Shown here one piece after another: positions 1 through 5,990 of a DNA stretch of 14,092 bases (the stretch's first letter is position 1; every line of letters starts with the position of its first letter). Made by a program: the position numbers and the translations under genes. Origin of the DNA: Antarcticimicrobium sp033791545 (lineage in GTDB: Bacteria > Pseudomonadota > Alphaproteobacteria > Rhodobacterales > Rhodobacteraceae); NCBI GenBank assembly GCA_033791545.1, contig JASJGL010000042.1, positions 1 through 14,092 on the forward strand. Reading direction: 5' to 3'. The notes under the pieces are model-generated. The model saw nothing but the letters and a program-made list of their open reading frames with translations, had not been told where the DNA came from and did not search any database.

Positions 1-149
1 GCGCCATGGTTCTGGCCGAGCCGCCCTCGATGCCCGAGGGCGAGATGACGGCCAAGGGCAATCTGAACTTTCGCAAGGTGCTGAGCCGCCGCGCGGATCT
101 GTTGGAGCGGCTTTATGCGCCGCAAGATCCCTGCGTGGCGCGGATTTGA
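1..149 (+). CDS. C-terminal end of feruloyl-CoA synthase-like acyl-CoA ligase (5' truncated by window)
   Basis: Only the last 48 codons are present; the frame enters at base 3 and stops with TGA at 147-149. The tail contains the stretch EGEMTAKGNLNFRKVLSRR followed by ADLLERLY. This resembles the extreme C-terminus of feruloyl-CoA synthases of the AMP-forming ligase superfamily, where a conserved GE-(I/M)-T-x-KG lysine segment is followed by an 'R..VL..R..L..RLY' helix. In that superfamily the C-terminal lysine takes part in adenylation. The predicted role is ATP-dependent activation of ferulate or p-coumarate to the CoA thioester. The next gene on the same strand, 65 bp downstream, is a metal-dependent hydrolase of a kind that accompanies such ligases. 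The catalytic P-loop and substrate pocket lie outside the window, so a related acyl-CoA ligase cannot be excluded. Confidence 0.7.
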   Translation, partial: AMVLAEPPSMPEGEMTAKGNLNFRKVLSRRADLLERLYAPQDPCVARI

Positions 150-214
150 GCGCCCGAGGGGGCCGGTGTTTCGCCCGACCCCCGCCCCCGTGTTTGAGCT
201 GAAGAGGACTCCGA

Positions 215-1087
215 ATGATTGATCTGTCAAAAATCCGCGCCATCGACATCCATACCCATGCCGAGGAACCCTGTGGCTGCCATGCCGATGACGGCTATGA
301 CGACCTGCAATCCACCATGGCTGGCTATTTCGGCGCCCCGTGGAGCCATCCGCCCACGGTGCAGCAGACCGCCGCGCATTACCGCGCGCAGAACATCGCG
401 GCGGTGATCTTTCCCGTCGATGCCGAGCGCGAGACCGGCTATCGCCGTTATAAGAATGAAGAGGTGGCGGAACTGGCCGCCGAGAATTCCGATGTGTTGA
501 TCCCCTTCGCCTCGATCGACCCGTGGAAGGGCAAGATGGGCGTGCGCGAGGCGCGCCGCCTGATCCGTGATTTCGGCATCAAAGGGTTCAAGTTTCATCC
601 CACCATGCAGGGGTTCTGGCCCAACGACCGCATGGCCTATCCGCTGTATGAGGCGATCGCGGAAGAGGGCGGTATCGCGCTGTTTCACACCGGCCAGACC
701 GGGGTTGGTTCGGGCATGCCGGGGGGCAACGGCATGCGGTTGAAATATTCCAACCCGATGGTGATCGACGATGTGGCGGTGGATTTTCCCGATCTCAAGA
801 TCATCCTCGCCCACCCCTCGTTCCCGTGGCAGGAAGAGGCGCTGTCCGTCGCCCAGCACAAGCCCAACGTCTATATCGACCTTTCCGGGTGGTCGCCGAA
901 GTATTTTCCGCCGATTCTGGTGAAATACTGCAATTCGATCCTGCGCAAGAAAGTGCTGTTCGGCTCGGACTGGCCGATGCTCACGCCGGAGCGCTGGCTG
1001 GCCGATTTCGAGAAGATCGCGATCAAGGACGAACTGCGCGAGGACATCACCAAGACCAACGCCGCGCGTCTGCTTGGTCTGATGTGA
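215..1087 (+). CDS. Amidohydro_2 (ACMSD-like) metal-dependent hydrolase, candidate 4-hydroxyphenyl-beta-ketoacyl-CoA hydrolase
   Basis: A 290-residue TIM-barrel amidohydrolase. Visible metal-site residues are the HxH pair H13/H15 in DIHTH, H158 in ALFHTG, H200 in ILAHPS and D252 in FGSDWP. This is the usual ligand order of the Amidohydro_2/ACMSD family. A GFKFHP segment (124-129) and FWPND (134-138) lie between strands 3 and 5. There is no signal peptide, so it should be cytosolic. The start at 215 is preceded by AGAGGA at good spacing. The gene follows a feruloyl-CoA-synthase-like ligase. In Agrobacterium and Rhodococcus, amidohydrolase-family proteins (the Atu1421 and CouO types, from memory) cleave aryl-beta-ketoacyl-CoA in the beta-oxidative, non-lyase route for hydroxycinnamates. 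That role is inferred here from context; the family assignment itself is firm. A decarboxylase such as ACMSD or gamma-resorcylate decarboxylase is the main alternative. Confidence 0.85.
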   Translation: MIDLSKIRAIDIHTHAEEPCGCHADDGYDDLQSTMAGYFGAPWSHPPTVQQTAAHYRAQNIAAVIFPVDAERETGYRRYKNEEVAELAAENSDVLIPFASIDPWKGKMGVREARRLIRDFGIKGFKFHPTMQGFWPNDRMAYPLYEAIAEEGGIALFHTGQTGVGSGMPGGNGMRLKYSNPMVIDDVAVDFPDLKIILAHPSFPWQEEALSVAQHKPNVYIDLSGWSPKYFPPILVKYCNSILRKKVLFGSDWPMLTPERWLADFEKIAIKDELREDITKTNAARLLGLM

Positions 1088-1133
1088 TCGGGTGTGGGCC
1101 GGTTTGAGATTGTGAGGTGTGGCGGGGCGGGGA

Positions 1134-1184
1134 TCGAGGGGCCAGCCCCTCGAGCACCCCCGGAGTATTTTGGGCCAGAAAAAG
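1134..1184. repeat. Hairpin plus GGAGTATTTT intergenic repeat, copy A
   Basis: A perfect 9-bp inverted repeat (TCGAGGGGC at 1134-1142, GCCCCTCGA at 1145-1153) is followed by CCCCGGAGTATTTTGGGCC and AGAAAAAG (1158-1184). The second half recurs at 10909-10938 in a diverged copy that also has an upstream stem. The element lies between the convergent stops of the amidohydrolase (1087) and truA (1232), about 48 bp downstream of truA. I recall similar sequences in many Rhodobacteraceae intergenic regions. It may act as a bidirectional transcription stop, but it has no clear U-tract directly after the stem on either strand. The rest of the 1088-1231 spacer shows nothing else recognisable. Confidence 0.6.
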
Positions 1185-1231
1185 CTGGGGGCCAGGAAGG
1201 TCGGGGCTAAAAAGATCGGGGCGTCGCCGGT

Positions 1232-2005
1232 TCAGGCTTGCGCGAACGGGTCTTCGGGGTAGCCGACGCGTGCCAGATACAGCCCCTGTGGCGGGCAGAC
1301 CGGGCCGCAGGCGTCGCGGCTGCGGGCCTCCAGCGCGGTGCGGACATCTTCGGGGGACCACGACCCGGTGCCGACGCGCTCCAACGTGCCGACAAAGCTG
1401 CGCACCTGATTGTGCAGGAAGGAGCGGGCGCGGACGTGAAAGTGGATTTCGGGGCCAGTGCCGCCCTCGACCTGTTCCACCTGAAGCGAGTCCAGCGTTT
1501 TGACCGGGCTTGCCGCTTGGCAGACCGTGGAGCGGAAGGTGGTGAAATCATGCCGCCCCACCAACAGGTCTGCACCCGCCTGCATCGCGGCGACATCCAG
1601 CGGTCGCGAGACTTGCCAGACCTGGCCTCGGTCAACGGTGGCGGGGGCGCGGCGCATCAGGATGCGGAACAGGTATTGTCTCTCGGTGGCCGTGAACCGC
1701 GCGTGCCAGTCGTCGGCTACCCGGGCCACCGCGACGATCGCCACCGGCGCCGGTTTGAGGTGAAAGTTCAGCGCCTCGGCCAGGCGATAGGGCGCCCAGT
1801 TCTTGCTCAGATCGCAATGGCCCACCTGTCCCAGCGCATGCACCCCGGCATCGGTGCGCCCGGCTGCGCTGACGATATGCGGCCCCGGTTCCAGCCGTGC
1901 CAATGCCGTCTCGATCGCGTTTTGGACCGAGGGTTGGTCCCTTTGCCTTTGCCAGCCGGCAAAGGGGGCTCCATGATATTCGATTTTCAAAGCATAACGC
2001 GGCAT
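1232..2005 (-). CDS. truA: tRNA pseudouridine(38-40) synthase TruA
   Basis: A 257-residue TruA of normal length. It isomerises uridines 38-40 of the tRNA anticodon stem to pseudouridine. The family start is present (ALKIEYHGAPFAGWQRQ), and the catalytic motif GRTDAGVHALGQV carries the nucleophilic Asp52. A GWS-like N-terminal half and the later HDFTTFRS segment (residues about 150-157) complete the catalytic fold. No Shine-Dalgarno sequence precedes the ATG at 2003-2005: the six bases before it are CCCGCC. A promoter-like TTGCCG (2040-2035), 17-nt spacer and TAACAG (2017-2012) would instead put the transcription start on the A of the ATG, so a leaderless mRNA is possible. It is divergent from the ycjX operon and convergent with the amidohydrolase. 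Confidence 0.98.
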   Translation of the reverse strand: MPRYALKIEYHGAPFAGWQRQRDQPSVQNAIETALARLEPGPHIVSAAGRTDAGVHALGQVGHCDLSKNWAPYRLAEALNFHLKPAPVAIVAVARVADDWHARFTATERQYLFRILMRRAPATVDRGQVWQVSRPLDVAAMQAGADLLVGRHDFTTFRSTVCQAASPVKTLDSLQVEQVEGGTGPEIHFHVRARSFLHNQVRSFVGTLERVGTGSWSPEDVRTALEARSRDACGPVCPPQGLYLARVGYPEDPFAQA

Positions 2006-2011
2006 GGCGGG

Positions 2012-2040
2012 CTGTTAGCGCGCGCCGCAGGGATCGGCAA
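2012..2040 (-). promoter_or_regulatory. Candidate sigma70-type promoter for truA (leaderless)
   Basis: On the minus strand TTGCCG (2040-2035) is separated by exactly 17 nt from TAACAG (2017-2012). The -35 box matches the consensus at 4 of 6 positions and the -10 at 3 of 6. The predicted +1 is base 2005, the A of the truA ATG. The match is modest, but it is supported by the missing ribosome-binding site and by the back-to-back arrangement with the promoter at 2048-2076. Confidence 0.35.
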
Positions 2041-2047
2041 GAGCTGC

Positions 2048-2076
2048 TTGGCCTCGGGGCCGCGCGCGCCTATCTT
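2048..2076 (+). promoter_or_regulatory. Candidate sigma70-type promoter for the ycjX-GNAT-ycjF operon
   Basis: TTGGCC (2048-2053), a 17-nt spacer and TATCTT (2071-2076) lie 28 nt upstream of the chosen ycjX start. Each hexamer matches the consensus at 4 of 6 positions. Its -35 box lies 7 bp from the -35 box of the candidate truA promoter on the other strand, so the two would be divergent and adjacent. The predicted transcript would carry a short 5' UTR with AGGAG at 2093-2097. Confidence 0.4.
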
Positions 2077-2103
2077 GAGGTGAGGCAACGGCAGGAGACC
2101 GAA

Positions 2104-3522
2104 TTGGTCATCGCATCACTGGCAGACGGAATCATGCGCGGGGTCGAGTCCGTTGGCGACCGGATTTCCGAAACCCTGTTCGAGCCGGTGATCCGGCTGG
2201 GGGTGACCGGGCTGTCGCGCGCGGGCAAGACAGTTTTCATTACCTCACTGGTGGCGAACCTGCTGGACCGGGGGCGCATGCCGGGACTGGTGGCGCAGCA
2301 GGAGGGGCGGATCGAGGCCGCGTTCCTGCAGCCGCAGCCGGACATGACGGTGCCGCGGTTCGATTTCGAAAGGCATCTGGCGGCGCTGAGCGGGCCGGAG
2401 CCGCATTGGCCTGACAGCACGCGGATGATTTCCGAGTTGCGCCTGTCGCTGCGGGTCCGCCCGTCGGGGTTGCTGGCGGGGTTGCAGGGGCCGCGCACGG
2501 TGCATCTGGATATTGTCGATTATCCCGGTGAATGGCTGTTGGATCTGGGGCTGCTGGACAAAAGCTATCAGTCTTGGGCGCAGGACACGCTGAGCAGGCT
2601 GGAGCATCGTGCTGACGCCCAAGGGTTTGTCGAGCGCGCCCGCGCCACTGATCCCGACGCGCCCCACGACGAGGCGGTGGCACAGGATCTGGCGCGCCGT
2701 TTCACCGCCTATCTGGACGGCGCGCGTGAGAGCGGCGCCTATGATTGCATTCCGCCGGGGCGGTTTGTCTTGCCGGGCGATCTGCAGGGCTCTCCGGTGC
2801 TGACCTTTGCGCCGGTTCCGGTGGAGGGATCTGCGCGCCGGGGCACGCTGCATCGCGAGATGGAGCGCCGGTTCGACGCCTATAAATCCAAGGTGATCAA
2901 GCCGTTTTTCCGTGACCACTTTGCCCGCATTGACCGGCAGGTTGTATTGGTCGATGCGCTGGGCGCGATCCACAAGGGGCCGCGCGCGGTCGAGGATCTG
3001 TCCAAGGCGATGGGGGATATCCTGTCGGCCTTCCGACCGGGGCGAAACGCGTTTCTCAGCCAGTTGTGGCACGGCAAACGGGTCGATCGGGTTCTGTTCG
3101 CCGCCACCAAGGCGGACCATCTGCACCATAGCCAGCACGCCCGGCTGACCGCGATCATGTCGGCGCTGACCCGGGGGGCGCGCGACCGCGCGCAGTTCGC
3201 CGGGGCCGAGACGGCGGCGATGGCGATTGCATCCTTGCGCGCCACCACGGAAGAGCTGCGCCAGCACGCGGGGCGCGAGTTGGCTTGCGTGCGCGGGCGG
3301 CTGCTGGAGGACGGGCGGCAGGCGGCGTTCTATCCCGGGGAGTTGCCCGAGGACCCGGCGCATCTGTTGGGGCCGGCCCATGCCGGGGCCGAGTCATGGC
3401 TGGATGCGGACTATGGGGCGATGCGTTTCGCGCCGCCGCAGCTCAACCTCGTGCCGGGGGACGGGCCGCCGCATATTCGGCTGGATCGCGCGGCGCAGTT
3501 CCTGATCGGGGACCGGCTGTGA
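2104..3522 (+). CDS. ycjX: YcjX-family GTPase
   Basis: A 472-residue YcjX-like P-loop protein. The Walker A motif GLSRAGKT is at residues 36-43, the switch-like DYPGEW at 139-144, and a TKAD base-recognition-like motif at 335-338. The N-terminal ADGIMRGVES and FEPVIRLGVTG stretches are typical of the family. In enterobacteria ycjX belongs to the phage-shock regulon with ycjF, and its exact role is unknown. I choose the TTG at 2104 because AGGAG (2093-2097) stands 6 nt upstream and the family-like IASLADGI begins there. The in-frame ATG at 2134 would cut into that conserved start, and the ATG at 1897 would run through truA. The stop overlaps the next start by 4 bases (GTGA), implying translational coupling. 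It is probably cytosolic or peripherally membrane-bound through YcjF. Confidence 0.92.
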   Translation: MVIASLADGIMRGVESVGDRISETLFEPVIRLGVTGLSRAGKTVFITSLVANLLDRGRMPGLVAQQEGRIEAAFLQPQPDMTVPRFDFERHLAALSGPEPHWPDSTRMISELRLSLRVRPSGLLAGLQGPRTVHLDIVDYPGEWLLDLGLLDKSYQSWAQDTLSRLEHRADAQGFVERARATDPDAPHDEAVAQDLARRFTAYLDGARESGAYDCIPPGRFVLPGDLQGSPVLTFAPVPVEGSARRGTLHREMERRFDAYKSKVIKPFFRDHFARIDRQVVLVDALGAIHKGPRAVEDLSKAMGDILSAFRPGRNAFLSQLWHGKRVDRVLFAATKADHLHHSQHARLTAIMSALTRGARDRAQFAGAETAAMAIASLRATTEELRQHAGRELACVRGRLLEDGRQAAFYPGELPEDPAHLLGPAHAGAESWLDADYGAMRFAPPQLNLVPGDGPPHIRLDRAAQFLIGDRL

Positions 3523-3965
3523 GCATTCATCTGCGCCCCGCCCGGCCGCTTGATGCCAGCGCCATGGGGGATATCCTGTACAGTTTTCAGGTCGAAGTGC
3601 ACAAGGCGCCGAGGATGTGGTCGGGGGCCGAGACGATCGCCTATTGCGGCGAGATGATCGAGAATGACTGGGTCACCATGGCCGAGATGGCGGGCCGTGT
3701 GGTCGGGTTTCTGGCGCGCGATGGCGCAGAGGTTTGTGCGCTTTATGTCGTGCCCGATCTGCGCGGTGCCGGGCTGGGTCAGATCCTGCTCGACGCGGCC
3801 AAACAGGGGCGCGATCGGCTCTGGCTCAAGGTGATGGAATACAACAGCGGCGCGCAGCGGTTCTATCGCCGCAACGGATTTGCCGAAACAGCCCGCAGCG
3901 ACGGGGCGGAGAATGACGAGAACCTGCCGGACATCACCATGCTCTGGCAGAGAGAGGGAACATGA
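3519..3965 (+). CDS. GNAT-family N-acetyltransferase
   Basis: A 148-residue single-domain GNAT protein. The acetyl-CoA pyrophosphate loop is visible as LRGAGLG (residues 81-87) after the beta-4 strand ALYVVPD. A C-terminal N-x-x-A-x-x-F-Y-x-x-x-G-F motif (residues 109-121) is typical of small-molecule or peptide acetyltransferases. The acceptor substrate cannot be read from the sequence. The start is the GTG at 3519, which overlaps the ycjX stop, with GGGGA upstream at 3508-3512. Its own TGA overlaps the ycjF ATG at 3962. The gene is therefore locked between ycjX and ycjF with 4-base overlaps on both sides, which suggests co-translation and possibly a shared envelope-stress role. Confidence 0.85.
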   Translation: MSIHLRPARPLDASAMGDILYSFQVEVHKAPRMWSGAETIAYCGEMIENDWVTMAEMAGRVVGFLARDGAEVCALYVVPDLRGAGLGQILLDAAKQGRDRLWLKVMEYNSGAQRFYRRNGFAETARSDGAENDENLPDITMLWQREGT

Positions 3966-4984
3966 TGACCAATCACCCGGTGCTGATCGATCTGGAGGAG
4001 AGCGGCGAGCCGACCCCCGACGTGGCGCAGACCGCGCCGGTGCCTGATGTCGGCCCCGATCCGGCGGATGCAGCGAGCGCGGGCGGCGCGATGGCGCGGG
4101 CGGTGCGGTTGGCGGCGGGGCGGCCCTCGCGGTTGGCGCGCTGGGCCTGGGGGCTGGCGGGCGCGGTGCTGGGCGCGGTGATCTCGGTCGCGGCCTGGGA
4201 TTTCGTGATGGGGCTGCTGGCGCGCGCGCCGCTGCTGGGCTGGGTGGTCAGCGCGCTGTTCGCGGCCTTGCTTGCGGTGCTGGCGCTGTTGGCGGTGCGC
4301 GAACTGGCGGCGATTGGCCGGTTGGGCCGGATTGACGGGCTGCGCCGGGCCGCCGACGTGGCGCTGGCCGAGGCGGATCTGGTGGCGGCGCGGACTGTGG
4401 CCGGGCGGCTGATCGCCTTTTACGCGGGCCGGGAAGAGACCCGCTGGGGCCGGGCGCGGCTTGAGGGCCGGGTGGAGGAACAGTTCGATGCCGAGGCGGC
4501 GCTGGCGCTGGTCGAGGACGAGTTGCTGGCGCCGCTTGATCAGGCGGCGGCGCGCGAGGTCGAGGCGGCGGCGCGGCAGGTGGCGGCGGTGACCGCGCTG
4601 GTGCCGCTGGCGCTGGCCGATGTGTTCGCCGCGCTGACCTTCAACCTGCGGATGATCCGGCGGGTGGCCGAGATCTATGGCGGGCGCTCGGGCCTGTTGG
4701 GAAGTTGGCGTCTGACGCGGGCGGTGTTCACCCATCTGGTGGCCACGGGCGCGGTGGCGGTGGGCGATGACCTGTTGGAGCCGGTGCTGGGCGGGTCTAT
4801 TCTGGCCAAGCTGTCGCGGCGATTTGGCGAGGGGTTGGTCAATGGTGCGCTGAGCGCGCGGGTTGGCGTGGCGGCGATGGAGGTGTGCCGTCCGCTGCCG
4901 TTCTCGCCCCGTCACCGGCCCTCGGTGCGGGGGCTGATCCGGCGTGCGCTGACCGGGTTGTTGTCGCGTGGCGGGGCGGCTTGA
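3962..4984 (+). CDS. ycjF: YcjF-like membrane protein, TIGR01620/DUF697 family
   Basis: A 340-residue inner-membrane protein. It has a Pro/Asp-rich disordered N-terminus (about 1-45), then two hydrophobic helices at about 61-86 and 90-113. A long Ala/Glu/Arg-rich helical region (about 115-205) follows, and then a less hydrophobic DUF697 region with NLRMIRRVAEIYGGRSG and a DDLLEP segment. This matches YcjF-type proteins that pair with YcjX, and the same-operon position supports the call. Its function is not established. The start overlaps the GNAT stop (ATGA), with GAGGGA 5 nt upstream; the adjacent second ATG (3965) is equally possible. The gene is very rich in GCG/GGC codons, so several long antisense frames are open in it. 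Confidence 0.85.
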   Translation: MMTNHPVLIDLEESGEPTPDVAQTAPVPDVGPDPADAASAGGAMARAVRLAAGRPSRLARWAWGLAGAVLGAVISVAAWDFVMGLLARAPLLGWVVSALFAALLAVLALLAVRELAAIGRLGRIDGLRRAADVALAEADLVAARTVAGRLIAFYAGREETRWGRARLEGRVEEQFDAEAALALVEDELLAPLDQAAAREVEAAARQVAAVTALVPLALADVFAALTFNLRMIRRVAEIYGGRSGLLGSWRLTRAVFTHLVATGAVAVGDDLLEPVLGGSILAKLSRRFGEGLVNGALSARVGVAAMEVCRPLPFSPRHRPSVRGLIRRALTGLLSRGGAA

Positions 4985-5052
4985 TCTGGCGCAAGGGCGG
5001 GGCACGGGCGCGCGCCTAATCTGAGCCCAAGCGCGAGGAGCGAGGAGCGGCT

Positions 5053-5763
5053 ATGCAGGACCACGGCCACAGCAAGGAAGAGATCGCCCGCCGCATCGGC
5101 GCGCCGCCGGGGCGCGGGGTGCTGCGCGATGTGGTCTATGGCGCCATCGATGGATCCGTCACCACATTCGCCATCGTCGCGGGGGTGGCGGGAGCCGGAC
5201 TGTCGCCGCTTGTCATCGTGGCGCTGGGCTTGGCCAATGTGCTGGCCGATGGGTTTTCCATGGCGGCGGGGAATTATTCCGGCACCAAGGCCGAACTGGA
5301 CGACATGCACCGGCTGCGCAAGGTCGAGGAACGCCACATCGCCCGCTATCCCGAGGGCGAGCGGCAGGAGGTGCGCGAGATTCTGGCGCGCAAGGGCTTG
5401 TCGGGCCATGTGCTGAAAGAGGCCACGGACGAGATTTGCAGCGACCGGGAAAACTGGATCACGTTGATGATGGAGGGCGAATACGGGCTGGCGACGGTCG
5501 ATCCGCACCCGATGCGCGCCGCGCTGTCCACCTTCGGGGCCTTTCTGCTGGCGGGCATGGTGCCCTTGATGCCCTTTGTATTGGGGGTGGAGGGGGCCTT
5601 TACCCTGTCGATCTGGATGACGGCGGCGGTGTTCTTTGCCATTGGCGCGCTCAAAAGCCGCTGGTCGCTGTCGCCGTGGTGGCGTTCGGGGCTGGAGACG
5701 TTGGCGATTGGCGGGGTGGCGGCGACGCTGGCCTATGTTGTCGGGTCCATGTTCCATATGTGA
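5053..5763 (+). CDS. VIT1/CCC1-family Fe2+/Mn2+ transporter
   Basis: A 236-residue VIT-family protein with about five membrane segments (around 27-48, 52-73, 157-178, 182-201 and 213-233). The family hallmark DGSVTTFAIVAG is at residues 33-44. D33 corresponds to the pore aspartate of plant VIT1, and the LADGFSMAAGNY segment (64-75) supplies the second-helix Asp and Met. The acidic cytosolic loop between helices 2 and 3 (about 80-150) is rich in Glu, as in the VIT metal-collecting domain. The likely role is proton-coupled efflux or detoxification of ferrous iron or manganese; the metal is inferred from family. The start is preceded by a tandem GCGAGGA duplication (5033-5046), giving two potential Shine-Dalgarno sites. 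No iron-regulator box was recognised in the 68-bp gap upstream. Confidence 0.92.
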   Translation: MQDHGHSKEEIARRIGAPPGRGVLRDVVYGAIDGSVTTFAIVAGVAGAGLSPLVIVALGLANVLADGFSMAAGNYSGTKAELDDMHRLRKVEERHIARYPEGERQEVREILARKGLSGHVLKEATDEICSDRENWITLMMEGEYGLATVDPHPMRAALSTFGAFLLAGMVPLMPFVLGVEGAFTLSIWMTAAVFFAIGALKSRWSLSPWWRSGLETLAIGGVAATLAYVVGSMFHM

Positions 5764-5771
5764 GAGGCGCG

Positions 5772-5806
5772 CGCAGGACGCTGCGGATGCAGTCGGAGCG
5801 CCTGCG
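5772..5806 (+). terminator. Possible terminator after the VIT transporter gene
   Basis: Nine bases after the VIT stop, CGCAGG (5772-5777) pairs with CCTGCG (5801-5806). The stem continues as CGC/GCG (5779-5781 with 5798-5800) after a bulged A. Only TT follows directly and TTT comes at 5818-5820, so efficiency is uncertain. It would insulate the ileS promoter from read-through. Confidence 0.4.
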
Positions 5807-5817
5807 TTCACGCCCAC

Positions 5818-5846
5818 TTTACCCGGCCCGCGGCCCCGCCTATAAG
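5818..5846 (+). promoter_or_regulatory. sigma70-type promoter of ileS leader transcript
   Basis: TTTACC (5818-5823) is followed by a 17-nt spacer and TATAAG (5841-5846), which matches TATAAT at 5 of 6 positions. Counting from the -10 box, +1 falls on base 5853, the A of the leader-peptide ATG, giving a leaderless transcript. The -10 box lies in the loop of a small inverted repeat (CCCGCC 5835-5840, GGCGGG 5846-5851) that would not be transcribed as a whole. This is the best promoter match I found in the window. Confidence 0.6.
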
Positions 5847-5852
5847 GCGGGC

Positions 5853-5903
5853 ATGACCCATCCGCGCGTCATCCTCATTCGAATTACGACCCCGGCGCTC
5901 TGA
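5853..5903 (+). CDS. Putative isoleucine-sensing leader peptide of ileS
   Basis: A 16-codon ORF encoding MTHPRVILIRITTPAL, ending in TGA at 5901-5903. Residues 6-11 are V-I-L-I-R-I, so three of sixteen residues are Ile, flanked by Val and Leu. The Ile codons are ATC, ATT, ATT with an intervening CGA, although ileS itself uses ATC almost throughout. The ATG coincides with the predicted transcription start, as is known for the leaderless trpL of Sinorhizobium. A weak AAGG (5844-5847) would lie upstream of the start only if transcription began earlier. The ORF ends inside the hairpin 5891-5921 and lies 87 nt upstream of ileS. Its role in coupling Ile-tRNA charging to ileS expression is inferred from position and composition. 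Confidence 0.5.
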   Translation: MTHPRVILIRITTPAL

Positions 5904-5921
5904 TCCAGAGGAGACGCCGGG
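5868..5921 (+). promoter_or_regulatory. Candidate attenuator: competing RNA structures in ileS leader
   Basis: Structure 1 is a strong hairpin: CCCGGCG (5891-5897) pairs with CGCCGGG (5915-5921), and inside it CTCTG (5898-5902) pairs with CAGAG (5906-5910). It encloses the leader stop codon. Structure 2 pairs GTC (5868-5870) and TCCTC (5872-5876), the Val-Ile-Leu codons, with GAGGA-GAC (5908-5915) around a bulged A. The two use overlapping bases and exclude each other. A ribosome paused at the Ile codons (5871-5885) would cover much of the 5' arm of structure 1. No U-run follows the hairpin, so termination, RNase access or translational control remain open. Confidence 0.4.
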
Positions 5922-5990
5922 CACAGGTGTTGAGCCCTCGCACCGCCGCAACCCATCATTCCGACATGACATTTCCGAAGGACGCCGCAA

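Noticed and set aside
1897..2103. Extension of the ycjX frame back to an ATG at 1897
   Set aside because: It would run antisense through the start of truA, the added residues do not resemble YcjX, and the TTG at 2104 has AGGAG at ideal spacing.
3863..5005. Long antisense frame rich in Arg, Gln and Pro opposite ycjF
   Set aside because: Low-complexity composition arises from GCG/GGC-rich codons of ycjF; no start site or motif supports it.
5891..5921. Hairpin in the ileS leader as an intrinsic terminator
   Set aside because: The stem is strong, but no U-tract follows, so I list it as a candidate attenuator structure and not as a terminator.
5853..5990. T-box riboswitch upstream of ileS
   Set aside because: The leader is too short, no T-box consensus or specifier loop is seen, and T-boxes are essentially absent from alphaproteobacteria.
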